Source: Peptostreptococcus canis
GTDB lineage: Bacteria > Bacillota > Clostridia > Peptostreptococcales > Peptostreptococcaceae
Reading direction: 5' to 3'
DNA length: 64,000 nucleotides
NCBI RefSeq assembly: GCF_014229965.1
Contig: NZ_JABGBW010000002.1
Coordinates: 366,258 to 430,257 of the forward strand
Shown here piece after piece: positions 25,428-34,079 of the stretch; positions within the stretch are counted from its first letter, which is position 1, and every line of letters starts with the position of its first letter. The translations under genes and the position numbers were made by a program. The notes under the pieces are model-generated. The model was not told the origin of the DNA. It worked only from the letters and a program-made list of their open reading frames with translations, and ran no database searches.

Positions 25428-25967
25428 TTACAAAGACTTGATATTTTCGTAAAGATTATTTCCCTCTGAATCAATACACACAGTCAATATCATATTTTCC
25501 ACTTCAAGTTTTCTAATAGCTTCTGCACCTAAATCTTCATAAGCTATTATATCACATTTTTTGATTGAATTAGAAATATATGCTCCTGCGCCACCTATAG
25601 CCACCAAATAAACCGCCCCATGCTTTTTCATTCCATCTATGACAATAGAATTTCTTTTTCCTTTTCCAATCATCATTTTTAGACCTTTTTTAAGCAATGG
25701 CAATGTTAAATCATCCATTCTATAACTCGTCGTAGGTCCAGCAGCTCCAATCACATGCCCCGGTTTTGTGGGAGATGGTCCCACATAATAAATAGCTTGT
25801 CCATCTACATCTATTGGAAGCTCTTCGTTGTTTTCTATAGCATTACAAAGTCTTTTATGGGCGGCATCTCTACCTGTGAATATAGTTCCACTAATACTAA
25901 CTATATCTCCCGCTTTCAACTTTCTTATATCTTCCTCACTAAACGGAGGTTGCAATTTAATCATCAT
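25428..25967 (-). CDS. fumB: Fumarate hydratase class I, beta subunit
   Basis: A 179-residue protein equal to the C-terminal domain of class I fumarases. It has DIVSISGTIFTGRDAAHKRL, YVGPSPTKPGHVIGAAGPTTSYRMD with the conserved glycines, and GGAGAYISNSIKK. It pairs with the alpha subunit encoded 16 bases upstream. ATG at 25967 or 25964 is possible after AAGAAGG. L-tartrate dehydratase beta subunits look alike; the malic enzyme next door favours fumarase. Confidence 0.88.
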   Translation of the reverse strand: MMIKLQPPFSEEDIRKLKAGDIVSISGTIFTGRDAAHKRLCNAIENNEELPIDVDGQAIYYVGPSPTKPGHVIGAAGPTTSYRMDDLTLPLLKKGLKMMIGKGKRNSIVIDGMKKHGAVYLVAIGGAGAYISNSIKKCDIIAYEDLGAEAIRKLEVENMILTVCIDSEGNNLYENIKSL

Positions 25968-25983
25968 AATACCTTCTTTCCAT

Positions 25984-26823
25984 TTATAGTATTATTTTTT
26001 TATGCCTTGAAGAGTGACAATTTATATTTACCATCACAGGTAATCCTGCTATATGTGTTGGAAATATTTCAATATTTAAAGCTAATGCCGTAGTTTTTCC
26101 GCCCAAGCCCTGAGGACCTATTCCTAATTTATTCACTTTTTCAAGCATCTCAATTTCCAGTTTTTCAATATCTTTATTCTCGTTATGCGTACCTATTTCT
26201 CTAAAAAGAGCTTTTTTTGATATTTGTGCACATTTATCGACAGTTCCGCCTATTCCGACACCCACAACTATAGGCGGACATGGATTCGGCCCTGCTTCTT
26301 TCACTGTTTCCAGAATGAACGATTTTATGCCCTCTATACCGTCTGAAGGTTTTAACATCTTCAATCTACTCATATTTTCACTACCAAATCCTTTCGCTGC
26401 ATATTCAATTTCTATTTTGTCACCTTTTACCATCTCATAATGTATCACAGCCGGTGTATTATCTTGTGTGTTTACCCTATCAATCGGACTTACAACAGAT
26501 TTTCTTAAAAACCCTTCCGTATATCCTCTACTCACGCCTTTATTTATGGCTTCTGTGATAGTATCCCCCACAATATGCACATCCTGACCTACTTTTACAA
26601 AAAAAACAGCCATACCGGTATCCTGACATAGAGGAATTCCAGTTTCAGACGCAATTTTGGCATTCTGTATCAATATATCTAGAATTCCTTTTGCTACAGG
26701 ATTATTTTCTTCTTCCATATTTTTTTTGAAGCTGTTAATCACGCTTTTATCTAAATTTATACAACCATCTATACACATATCTCTTACAGCATTTTCAATA
26801 ATATTAGAATTTATTTCTCTCAT
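25984..26823 (-). CDS. fumA: Fumarate hydratase class I, alpha subunit
   Basis: A 279-residue subunit that carries the oxygen-sensitive 4Fe-4S cluster. The three expected cysteines are visible in GIPLCQDTGM, GPNPCPPIVVGVGIGG and VNINCHSSRH. It hydrates fumarate to malate with the beta subunit. The two-gene form is usual in clostridia and archaea. It heads the fumA-fumB-malic enzyme cluster. Confidence 0.9.
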   Translation of the reverse strand: MREINSNIIENAVRDMCIDGCINLDKSVINSFKKNMEEENNPVAKGILDILIQNAKIASETGIPLCQDTGMAVFFVKVGQDVHIVGDTITEAINKGVSRGYTEGFLRKSVVSPIDRVNTQDNTPAVIHYEMVKGDKIEIEYAAKGFGSENMSRLKMLKPSDGIEGIKSFILETVKEAGPNPCPPIVVGVGIGGTVDKCAQISKKALFREIGTHNENKDIEKLEIEMLEKVNKLGIGPQGLGGKTTALALNIEIFPTHIAGLPVMVNINCHSSRHKKIIL

Positions 26824-26883
26824 TTTTTCCCCATCTTCAACAAATAATCAATACTATACTATTACTTCAACATTACCTTAATA

Positions 26884-26949
26884 TTATTTTTTATAAATAT
26901 TTAATCAATAATAAAAAACAGCAATAAATTTATTTTTTATAAATATTTA
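26884..26949. repeat. 20-base direct repeat, two copies
   Basis: TTATTTTTTATAAATATTTA occurs at 26884-26903 and again at 26930-26949. The second copy covers the stop codon of ybaK. The sequence is pure A/T, so chance or slippage is a reasonable explanation. Confidence 0.6.
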
Positions 26950-27429
26950 TTCTATAATATCTGCAAATTTAGCATTCGTTACTTTCACCAAATCATTTGG
27001 ACTTAACTCCATTTGATATCCTATTTTACCTGCACTTACAACTATTGAGTCCAGTTTTTGAGCGGAAATATGGATAAATGTATCAAATTGCTTTTTCATC
27101 CCTATAGGAGAGCACCCTCCTCGTATATATCCTGTTATCTTATTTATGTCTTTCACATTTATCATATCTACTCTTTTCTCTCCACAAACTTTTGCAGCTT
27201 TTTTCATATCAAGGGTCTCATCAACAGGTATAACAAATACATAAAATGATTTGCTTTGCCCTTGAGTAACCAGAGTTTTAAATACAACTTCCAAACTTTT
27301 TCCTATTTTTTGTGCGGCTGTAACTCCATCCACATGTCCTTTATCAGCGTCATATGTATATTCATTATATAAAATATCAAGAGAATCTAATATTCTCATT
27401 GCATTTGTTTTAAAATTTTTTTTGGACAT
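26947..27429 (-). CDS. ybaK: Cys-tRNA(Pro)/Cys-tRNA(Cys) deacylase, YbaK/EbsC family
   Basis: A 160-residue trans-editing protein. It shows MKKAAKVCGEKRVDMI and the IRGGCSPIGMKKQFDTFIH segment, where GGCSPIGMKK is the family signature, and ends QMELSPNDLVKVTNAKFADI. Members clear mischarged cysteine from tRNA(Pro). It stands alone between the fumarase cluster and a membrane protein gene. Confidence 0.92.
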   Translation of the reverse strand: MSKKNFKTNAMRILDSLDILYNEYTYDADKGHVDGVTAAQKIGKSLEVVFKTLVTQGQSKSFYVFVIPVDETLDMKKAAKVCGEKRVDMINVKDINKITGYIRGGCSPIGMKKQFDTFIHISAQKLDSIVVSAGKIGYQMELSPNDLVKVTNAKFADIIE

Positions 27430-27469
27430 ACAAATCCACTCCTTCTTCTTACTTTTTCATTGTTTTATA

Positions 27470-28864
27470 CTACTCTTTTCTCAAGATTATAGACCTTACT
27501 CCATAATATCTTGAAAGTGAAGAATTAATCCAATCATTATGATTCTCCTTGCAATCTTCAAGACCATATGCGGCTACATACTTATTATCCGTCTTTAAAG
27601 ATAAAACCTCTATATTTTCAACCTTATTTAAGGTTCTATTATCAATTATTACAAGCTCTCTTGCATTGAATTCATCAAAATATTTACTGTTTGCCAAAAT
27701 TGCCTCGGGAAATGTTTCCGAAAAATTATATCCCAAAAGAATAATACAAATAGTCAATATAGTAGTTCCGACTTTAATATTAACTCTTCCTATAACAGAT
27801 ATACACATTATAATAGATATTATAAAAAATATGACACTACTTATCATAGCTCTGGGAGGAAAAGTAGGAGAAAGTATCATGGAAAAATATGATATAAAAC
27901 CGGCAAAACAATATACCTCCGGCTCCATATTTTTCTTTATATAAAATAACCTGGCAATAATTAAAAATACTAGATTTATCATAAATAAAACTAACAGATA
28001 TTGAATAAATCTATCTGACATATTACTATATCTAAATGCTAGTTTTTCTATCAGACTACCGGGTTCCCTAAAATATTTCATCCTAACAAAATTTCCAGGT
28101 GCAGTTATCATTACTATAAAACCTACTAACATGTTCACAAGCATAAATACTATATATATTATACCTCTCGTATTTTCTTTTTTCATCTTGACAAGATAGT
28201 ATAACACTATCACTATCATTGCAGGAACTGAGTTTTCATTCGTCCATCCTGCAATAAAAGAAAATATTATTATAAATAAAGTAAGAGGTACACTTTCCAG
28301 TGTTTTTTTTAATATGGCCATCTCTCTGATAAAAAGTATAATACCAAGTATAATTACACTAGTCCATAAGTAGTTCGCTGACCCCATCACCCATAAATAA
28401 TTTTGACCAAATACAGGTGTAAAATACCATATAGCTAAAAATGACAATAAAATATAAAATGCTTTATATAAATTTCTACCATATTTATTTTTAGCTATTA
28501 GTTTTTTATATTTTTTTGATGTAATATCAATACCAAAATAATCGTTAAGTCTACTAAACCTATATATAAAATATATAAATAGACAAAAGACAATGGTATT
28601 CAAAAAATTTATCAGGTACTTATCCAACATCAAAAGTAATGCTCCGATAGTGTGGGCAACTGTTCTGCCATTTGTACCTACATATCTACCTTTTTGATTA
28701 TATATAACATCTGCAATACTGCTTACTCTCACATCGCCTTTCGTATACATGTTTGTAAAATCATCTGCAACATATGGAGTATACGAATTAAGAGCAATCA
28801 TAATAAAAAATATTGCAAGAAAAATTCCGATAGCATAGTAATTAATTCTGATTTTTCTGTTCAT
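27470..28864 (-). CDS. DUF6056-like polytopic membrane protein
   Basis: A 464-residue membrane protein with about eleven hydrophobic segments. The first outer loop, YTPYVADDFTNMY...GRYVGTNGRTVAHTIG, resembles DUF6056 and related GT-C-like proteins of surface-glycan loci, and the W-T-N-E-N-S segment (GWTNENSVPAM) fits that family. The biochemical role is not established. A TTG at 28882 is possible but lies upstream of the GGAGG that serves the ATG at 28864. It may use a polyprenyl-linked sugar donor; that is speculation from the fold type. Confidence 0.6.
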   Translation of the reverse strand: MNRKIRINYYAIGIFLAIFFIMIALNSYTPYVADDFTNMYTKGDVRVSSIADVIYNQKGRYVGTNGRTVAHTIGALLLMLDKYLINFLNTIVFCLFIYFIYRFSRLNDYFGIDITSKKYKKLIAKNKYGRNLYKAFYILLSFLAIWYFTPVFGQNYLWVMGSANYLWTSVIILGIILFIREMAILKKTLESVPLTLFIIIFSFIAGWTNENSVPAMIVIVLYYLVKMKKENTRGIIYIVFMLVNMLVGFIVMITAPGNFVRMKYFREPGSLIEKLAFRYSNMSDRFIQYLLVLFMINLVFLIIARLFYIKKNMEPEVYCFAGFISYFSMILSPTFPPRAMISSVIFFIISIIMCISVIGRVNIKVGTTILTICIILLGYNFSETFPEAILANSKYFDEFNARELVIIDNRTLNKVENIEVLSLKTDNKYVAAYGLEDCKENHNDWINSSLSRYYGVRSIILRKE

Positions 28865-28892
28865 TCTATCCTCCAATTCCAAATTATTCTAT

Positions 28893-28922
28893 TTAAAAAG
28901 AGAGTTGCATTTGCAACCCTCC
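28893..28922 (-). terminator. Terminator of rpsA
   Basis: On the minus strand GAGGGTTGCA and TGCAACTCTC pair with one G-T wobble around a two-base centre and are followed by TTTTT. It lies 22 bases after the rpsA stop codon. Confidence 0.85.
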
Positions 28923-28944
28923 ACATTAATCAAAATAATAAGCA

Positions 28945-30207
28945 TTATTCTTCTTCGCTTGATGATTCAGTTTTCTCTTTAAGAACATCACCAACATTAC
29001 CTATCGTATCATCACCCAAAGACATGTATTGAGTTAAATCTTCTTCTGGTTCTCTTGTCAGCTCTCTTATTGAAAGCATCATTCTCTTGTTGTCAGGATT
29101 AAACTTAATAATGGCAGCTTTAATTGTATCACCAATATTTACTACGTCTTCAACCTTATTAACTCTACCTTCGCTCAATTCACCAATAGGTAGGTAAGCT
29201 TCAACTCCTGGCTTAACTTCAACAAAAGCACCCTTGTCAATTATTCTAAGTACCTTAGCATCCACTACTGAACCAATTTCCAGTTCATCTGCAATCAACT
29301 TCCAAGGATCTTGATCAGGATCTTTTACCGCTAAAGCTATTCTCTTAGTTTCAGGATCTATACTTTGGATAAATACATTGACTTCATCTCCAACATTTAA
29401 AACAGACTCTACGGATTCTACTCTTGTCCAAGATAGATTATTTATATGAGCAAGACCTTCGATTCCACCCAAATCAATAAAAGCACCATATGGCATAATA
29501 TTAGTTACTTTTCCTAATCTCTTTTCTCCCGGAACTAATGACTGGAATAGAGCTTCCCTTTCGGCTTTTTGCTGTTCTCTTTCCGCTCTTATCCTAGCTC
29601 TTTCGGCTTCTCTCTCTGCCTTTATTTGTTCTCTTCTTTCTTTTCTTTCAGCATCTAGTATTTCCTGAGCCACTTCTCTATGAGAAACTATTATTCTGTT
29701 TTTTCTAGGATTTACTTCCTTAACATAACAATCTAAATCCTGTCCCACATACTCGCTTGTATCCTTTACAAACTTCGTATCTATCTGTGAAATAGGCATA
29801 AACATTGTATAAGATTTATACTTAACATATAGACCTCTTTCAAAAGCTTTAAAAGCATGAACATTTATGATAGTGCGATTTTCCATCGCTTCTATTAGTT
29901 CTTTTAAATCGGCCTGCTGTTCAAGTTTCAATTTTGAAATTTTTATAGTGGCATCTTTATAACTAATATTTGTAATTATACCTGTTACTTCATCATCTAT
30001 TTTATAAACATCAGATATTGCTTGACCTTTCTCTAAATTAAGTTCTCCTGCAGGAATAACACCATCAAAGCCAACTTCTAATTTTAAAATCAACTCATCA
30101 TTGTGAATTTCAGTGACCTTACCTGTGATTTCCTCACCTACATTAATTTTACTTAACTCTTCTTCTTGCATGTCAAGTAATTCTTGCATTGTTAAATTGT
30201 TTTCCAT
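28945..30207 (-). CDS. rpsA: Ribosomal protein S1 homologue (four S1 domains)
   Basis: A 420-residue protein with four S1 RNA-binding domains at about residues 18-90, 105-175, 225-295 and 310-380; repeats 3 and 4 contain GKVTNIMPYGAFIDLGGIEGLAHI and AKVLRIIDKGAFVEVKPGVEAYLP. Between domains 2 and 3 is a highly charged helix of about 40 residues rich in A-E-R-E-R-E and Q-Q-K. The protein helps mRNA bind the ribosome. It is single-copy here, not fused to IspH as in some clostridia, and has its own terminator. Confidence 0.9.
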   Translation of the reverse strand: MENNLTMQELLDMQEEELSKINVGEEITGKVTEIHNDELILKLEVGFDGVIPAGELNLEKGQAISDVYKIDDEVTGIITNISYKDATIKISKLKLEQQADLKELIEAMENRTIINVHAFKAFERGLYVKYKSYTMFMPISQIDTKFVKDTSEYVGQDLDCYVKEVNPRKNRIIVSHREVAQEILDAERKERREQIKAEREAERARIRAEREQQKAEREALFQSLVPGEKRLGKVTNIMPYGAFIDLGGIEGLAHINNLSWTRVESVESVLNVGDEVNVFIQSIDPETKRIALAVKDPDQDPWKLIADELEIGSVVDAKVLRIIDKGAFVEVKPGVEAYLPIGELSEGRVNKVEDVVNIGDTIKAAIIKFNPDNKRMMLSIRELTREPEEDLTQYMSLGDDTIGNVGDVLKEKTESSSEEE

Positions 30208-30247
30208 TTAAATAACATCCTTTCGTCGCATAATATCCATATACAAT

Positions 30248-30256
30248 ATTATAACA
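30248..30256 (-). promoter_or_regulatory. Extended -10 promoter element of rpsA
   Basis: On the minus strand TGTTATAAT (30248-30256) is a perfect extended -10, 40 bases upstream of the rpsA ATG. A good -35 box is not evident. Confidence 0.4.
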
Positions 30257-30316
30257 CATTCACACCCTTCATAAATAGTAAAATTCCAATATTTTTCATT
30301 TTTTTTGAAATTACAA

Positions 30317-30356
30317 GCAAAAATACCGTCAAAATTTAAAAATTTTACGGTATTTT
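30317..30356 (-). terminator. Terminator of the DUF1846 gene
   Basis: AAAATACCGT and ACGGTATTTT (30320-30356) form the outer stem, and the loop itself holds AAAATTT/AAATTTT. On the minus strand the right arm continues into five Ts. It lies about 50 bases beyond the DUF1846 stop codon. Confidence 0.8.
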
Positions 30357-30406
30357 GTAAGATTTTATTATGATTAATATTTATATCAATTAGTTAGCTG
30401 ACACTT

Positions 30407-31909
30407 TTATCCCTCATATAAATTCGTCGATTGATATTCTGAATCACAAGTTATATCAATTCCTAGTTTTCTAAAAACTTGTTCATCACTCTTTGATAGT
30501 ATAACTGTAGAGTGAGCTTGACATCCGTTTAAATTAGATATCTTTTTCATTGCATATTGGGCTACCGGATTGGTAACGGCACTAATACTCAATGCCATCA
30601 TTACTTCTTCGGCATTCAAGGATATTTTTCTACTTTGCAATACATTTTTCTTCAAATTTATGATTGGTTCAAGAACGACAGGTGAAATTAAGTGTATATC
30701 ATCCTGTATTTCTGCCAAATATTTAATTGCATTTAAAATAACTGCTGCAGATCCATTCATCAATTCAGAAAATTTACCGGTAATCATAGTTCCATCTTCC
30801 AGTTCCAAAGCTACGGCCTGACAATTAGAAACATCCAGTATATCACAATTCTTCTTAATATAGTCTCTGGCAATATTTACGACCTTTCTATCTTCGGGTT
30901 TCAACCCTAATTCTTCCATAATAAGTTTAATTCTGGAAACGGATTCTTTATCCAAACTTCCTTTTTTATATTCACATAAAGTTTTAAAATATCTCCTTAT
31001 AATTTCTTGAATGGCCGCATCTTTAACTACATCATCATCTATAATACCAAAGCCTACTCTATTTACCCCCATATCAGTTGGTGACTGAAACATACTTTCC
31101 TGACCTGTTATTTTTTCTATAATTTTCTTCAATACGGGAAATAATTCAATATCTCTATTGTAGTTTACTGTCGTTTCACCGTATTTTTCTAAATGGAATG
31201 AATCTATCATATTTACATCTTTTAAATCTACTGTAGCTGCTTCGTAAGCTATATTTACCGGATGTTTTAATGGAAGATTCCATACCGGAAAAGTTTCGTA
31301 TTTTGAATACCCGGCACTTCTCCCCATCTTATTCTCATGATAAAGCTGACTAAGACACGTCCCAAGTTTTCCGCTGTTTGGGCCGGGAGCCGTCATCACC
31401 ACGATTGGTTTTGTTGTTTCAATATATGGATTAGCACCAAATCCGTCATCACTCACGATAGTTTCCACATCTGTAGGATATCCTTTTGTTGTCCTATGAC
31501 GATAGACTTTTACTCCTCTTCTTTCAAGTTTATTTATAAAAATTGTCGCTGCCGGTTGATCTTCGTATCTCGTTATTACCACGGAATTCACATCGAGGTC
31601 ATAACCTTTTAAATCATCTATTAATCTCATAACCTCCATATCATAAGTTATTCCCAAATCACCTCTCACCTTATTTCTCTCAATATCTCCGGCATATACA
31701 CATATTACTACTTCAACTTTCTCTTTAATGTGACTTAACACTTTAATTTTTGCATTTTCGTCAAAACCCGGAAGAACTCTTTTAGCATGCAAATCTCCTA
31801 TTAATTTTCCCCCGAATTCAATATACAGCTTATCAAAATTATTTACCCTTTCTAGGATATATTTTGATTGTTCTTCAAGATATTTGTTGTGGTCAAAACC
31901 TATTTTCAT
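30407..31909 (-). CDS. DUF1846 (UPF0371) family protein
   Basis: A 500-residue protein that matches the DUF1846 family over its whole length, starting [22 protein letters not shown], with [38 protein letters not shown] and [14 protein letters not shown]. The [19 protein letters not shown] segment resembles a P-loop-like nucleotide site. The family is widespread in anaerobic Firmicutes; its function is not established. It has its own promoter and terminator. Confidence 0.9.
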   Translation of the reverse strand: MKIGFDHNKYLEEQSKYILERVNNFDKLYIEFGGKLIGDLHAKRVLPGFDENAKIKVLSHIKEKVEVVICVYAGDIERNKVRGDLGITYDMEVMRLIDDLKGYDLDVNSVVITRYEDQPAATIFINKLERRGVKVYRHRTTKGYPTDVETIVSDDGFGANPYIETTKPIVVMTAPGPNSGKLGTCLSQLYHENKMGRSAGYSKYETFPVWNLPLKHPVNIAYEAATVDLKDVNMIDSFHLEKYGETTVNYNRDIELFPVLKKIIEKITGQESMFQSPTDMGVNRVGFGIIDDDVVKDAAIQEIIRRYFKTLCEYKKGSLDKESVSRIKLIMEELGLKPEDRKVVNIARDYIKKNCDILDVSNCQAVALELEDGTMITGKFSELMNGSAAVILNAIKYLAEIQDDIHLISPVVLEPIINLKKNVLQSRKISLNAEEVMMALSISAVTNPVAQYAMKKISNLNGCQAHSTVILSKSDEQVFRKLGIDITCDSEYQSTNLYEG

Positions 31910-31968
31910 AATACACTCCTAATAATATATTTTAGCTTTTTACCAAAAAACATTGACTTTTCACGCAT

Positions 31969-31996
31969 ATTATAATAAAATAGAGTTCCATCACAA
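31969..31996 (-). promoter_or_regulatory. Candidate promoter of the DUF1846 gene
   Basis: On the minus strand TTGTGA (31991-31996) and TATAAT (31969-31974) are 16 bases apart, about 60 bases upstream of the ATG at 31909. Confidence 0.5.
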
Positions 31997-32078
31997 ATTC
32001 AAATATTATATAACATGCAGCGAATATAGTATTCCTGTGTGTTTTTGTGTATAAAATAACTAAGTATTTATTATACAA

Positions 32079-32456
32079 TTATTTTGGCAAATTATCAAGT
32101 TCTTTTAAATAACCACTATAGATTTCTTTTATTTCTTGAAGTCCGGATAATACTTCTCTTCTGCTGAAATTCGCCTCTTTTAGCTCATCATCGGTCATAT
32201 CCATCAACATTGTATAAAACTCTCCGGCAATAAACATATTGTTCAAACTTTTATTTTTATCAATTGCAGAAAAAAGTGTATCCTCTGCTCTGTTTATATT
32301 TCCTTCGAGTACAAGTCTTTTAATATCAATCAGCAAAAACTCTTCCATAGGTTCATATCTTATATCGAAATCTTCCAAAGAACTATATTTTTTACCTAGT
32401 AATTCTTTAAACACCTTTTCCCTATTTTCGTATTTCATTCTATCTACTAGTCCCAT
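32079..32456 (-). CDS. Hypothetical cytoplasmic protein
   Basis: A 125-residue, acidic, probably all-helical protein without membrane segments. It reads MGLVDRMKYENREKVFKELLG and later LVLEGNINRAEDTLFSAIDKNK, which looks like a TPR-like helical pair; I cannot name a family with confidence. A TTG at 32468 is in frame but overlaps the GGGAGG that serves the ATG at 32456. A strong hairpin lies just upstream (32473-32499). Confidence 0.7.
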   Translation of the reverse strand: MGLVDRMKYENREKVFKELLGKKYSSLEDFDIRYEPMEEFLLIDIKRLVLEGNINRAEDTLFSAIDKNKSLNNMFIAGEFYTMLMDMTDDELKEANFSRREVLSGLQEIKEIYSGYLKELDNLPK

Positions 32457-32472
32457 ATTTCCTCCCAAAATT

Positions 32473-32499
32473 ATATCCCCAGATAAGATCTGAGGATAT
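32473..32499 (-). promoter_or_regulatory. Leader hairpin or weak terminator
   Basis: On the minus strand ATATCCTCAGAT pairs with ATCTGGGGATAT (12 pairs, one G-T) around a three-base loop and is followed by AATTTT. It lies between the SPFH gene end and the ribosome site of the next gene. It may be a terminator of the NfeD-SPFH operon with partial read-through. Confidence 0.5.
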
Positions 32500-32592
32500 T
32501 TAATTGAAATATTTACTTTTAAGTATAAATCCTTTATATTATGGCAACTTTTACCACCATAGATAATTGTTTATTACATTATTATATATAAC

Positions 32593-33591
32593 TTATTTTT
32601 CTTCTTTTGAATCCTTTAATACTTCTTTAATGCCTTTGAATGTACCTAAGAAATTAACTGCTTCTGATGGCAATACAAGTTTTGAAGAATCACTTTCACC
32701 AAGTTTAACAAGAGCATCCATAGATTTTAATGCAAGTATATTGTCATCAATATTAGATTCTTTCATCGCTGAAAATACCATTCTTATACCTTCGGCATTG
32801 GCTTCTTGAGTTTCTCTAATTACAACAGCTTCACCATCTGCTTTTGCTTCAAAAGTCTTTCTAATTGCTTCTGCTTCACCTTCCGCCTGAAGAATCTTAG
32901 ACTGCTTTTGACCTTCCGCCTCTCGGATCATAGCTTCTTTTTTTGCTTCTGCATTAAGTATAGCAGATTGCTTTTCACCTTCTGCAATAAGAATTTTAGA
33001 TTGCTTTTCACCTTCTGCCTGTAAGATAGCTTCTCTTCTTTCTCTTTCAGCTCTCATCTGTTTTTCCATTGCGGCCTGAATATCTCTAGGTGGCATAATG
33101 TTCTTTAATTCAACTCTATTTACCTTAATTCCCCATATATCAGTCGCTTCATCAAGTATAGTTCTCATTTTGGCATTAATCAAATCTCTTGATGTAAGAG
33201 TTTCGTCAAGATCTAAATCACCTATAATATTTCTTAAAGTTGTCGCAGTTAAATTTTCAATGGCCGATATAGGATTTGCTATTTCAAAAACATAACTCTT
33301 TGGATCAGTTACCTTATAATAAACAACTGTATCTATCTGCATAGTTACATTATCTTTTGTAATTACCGGTTGAGGTGGGAAATCCACCACCATTTCTCTA
33401 AGGTCGATCATATATGACATACTGTCAATAAACGGAACCAAGAAATGAATACCAGTTTTTGCTTCTTTATGAAACTTACCAAGTCTCATTACAATTCCCA
33501 TTTTTGCCTGTTTGACAATTCTAATACATCTAATAGCAGTTATTAATAATGCCAATATTACTATCAGCAATATGATATTTTTAATTATCAT
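32593..33591 (-). CDS. SPFH/Band 7 (stomatin-like) membrane protein
   Basis: A 332-residue protein. Residues 4-22 form a membrane anchor (IIKNIILLIVILALLITAI), residues 25-190 are an SPFH domain (MRLGKFHKEAKTGIHFLVPFID, LREMVVDFPPQPVITKDN), and residues 190-285 are a coiled coil with repeated EGEKQSKILIAEGEKQSAI units. Members assemble into large cage-like membrane rings and associate with FtsH-type proteases and NfeD partners. It lies 20 bases downstream of the NfeD gene, the classical pair. Confidence 0.92.
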   Translation of the reverse strand: MIIKNIILLIVILALLITAIRCIRIVKQAKMGIVMRLGKFHKEAKTGIHFLVPFIDSMSYMIDLREMVVDFPPQPVITKDNVTMQIDTVVYYKVTDPKSYVFEIANPISAIENLTATTLRNIIGDLDLDETLTSRDLINAKMRTILDEATDIWGIKVNRVELKNIMPPRDIQAAMEKQMRAERERREAILQAEGEKQSKILIAEGEKQSAILNAEAKKEAMIREAEGQKQSKILQAEGEAEAIRKTFEAKADGEAVVIRETQEANAEGIRMVFSAMKESNIDDNILALKSMDALVKLGESDSSKLVLPSEAVNFLGTFKGIKEVLKDSKEEK

Positions 33592-33611
33592 ATTCTTCCT
33601 CCTTAAAATAT

Positions 33612-34067
33612 TTATTTTTTATCTACTACCAATTTAACACCTTCAATAGATTTTACAACTATTTCTACACCTTTTTCAATCATCTGATTATCATCAACGG
33701 CTATAGCAGTCCATTCTTCACCTTTAACCTTTACCAAACCGGGCTTTTCAGGTGTAATATCTCTAATTACAAACCCCTTTTTTCCAATAAATGCATCGGA
33801 ATTCGTATCTATGCTTGCCCAATGCGTATTATTCTTTTCTCTATCCATCTTTATTAATTTTTTTGTCGCAAAGAATAATAAAACAAATGAAACTATTGCA
33901 AATACTAATATTTGAATAAAAATATTGTCGGTAAGATACGAAACTCCAAGACCAAATAATGCACCTATAGAGAACCATATCATAGTTAAACTAAGAGTAG
34001 CTGCTTCGGCAATTCCAAAAGCTATGGCAACGAGTACCCATATTACCTTTATGCTTAATCCAAACAT
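33612..34067 (-). CDS. NfeD-like membrane protein
   Basis: A 151-residue short NfeD. Three to four hydrophobic helices occupy residues 5-75, and the rest is the OB-fold domain (AFIGKKGFVIRDITPEKPGLVKVKGEEWTAIA). It lacks the N-terminal ClpP-like protease domain of long NfeD. Paired with the SPFH gene, it is expected to form a membrane microdomain complex. GGGAGG precedes the ATG. Confidence 0.9.
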   Translation of the reverse strand: MFGLSIKVIWVLVAIAFGIAEAATLSLTMIWFSIGALFGLGVSYLTDNIFIQILVFAIVSFVLLFFATKKLIKMDREKNNTHWASIDTNSDAFIGKKGFVIRDITPEKPGLVKVKGEEWTAIAVDDNQMIEKGVEIVVKSIEGVKLVVDKK

Positions 34068-34079
34068 GCTATACCTCCC

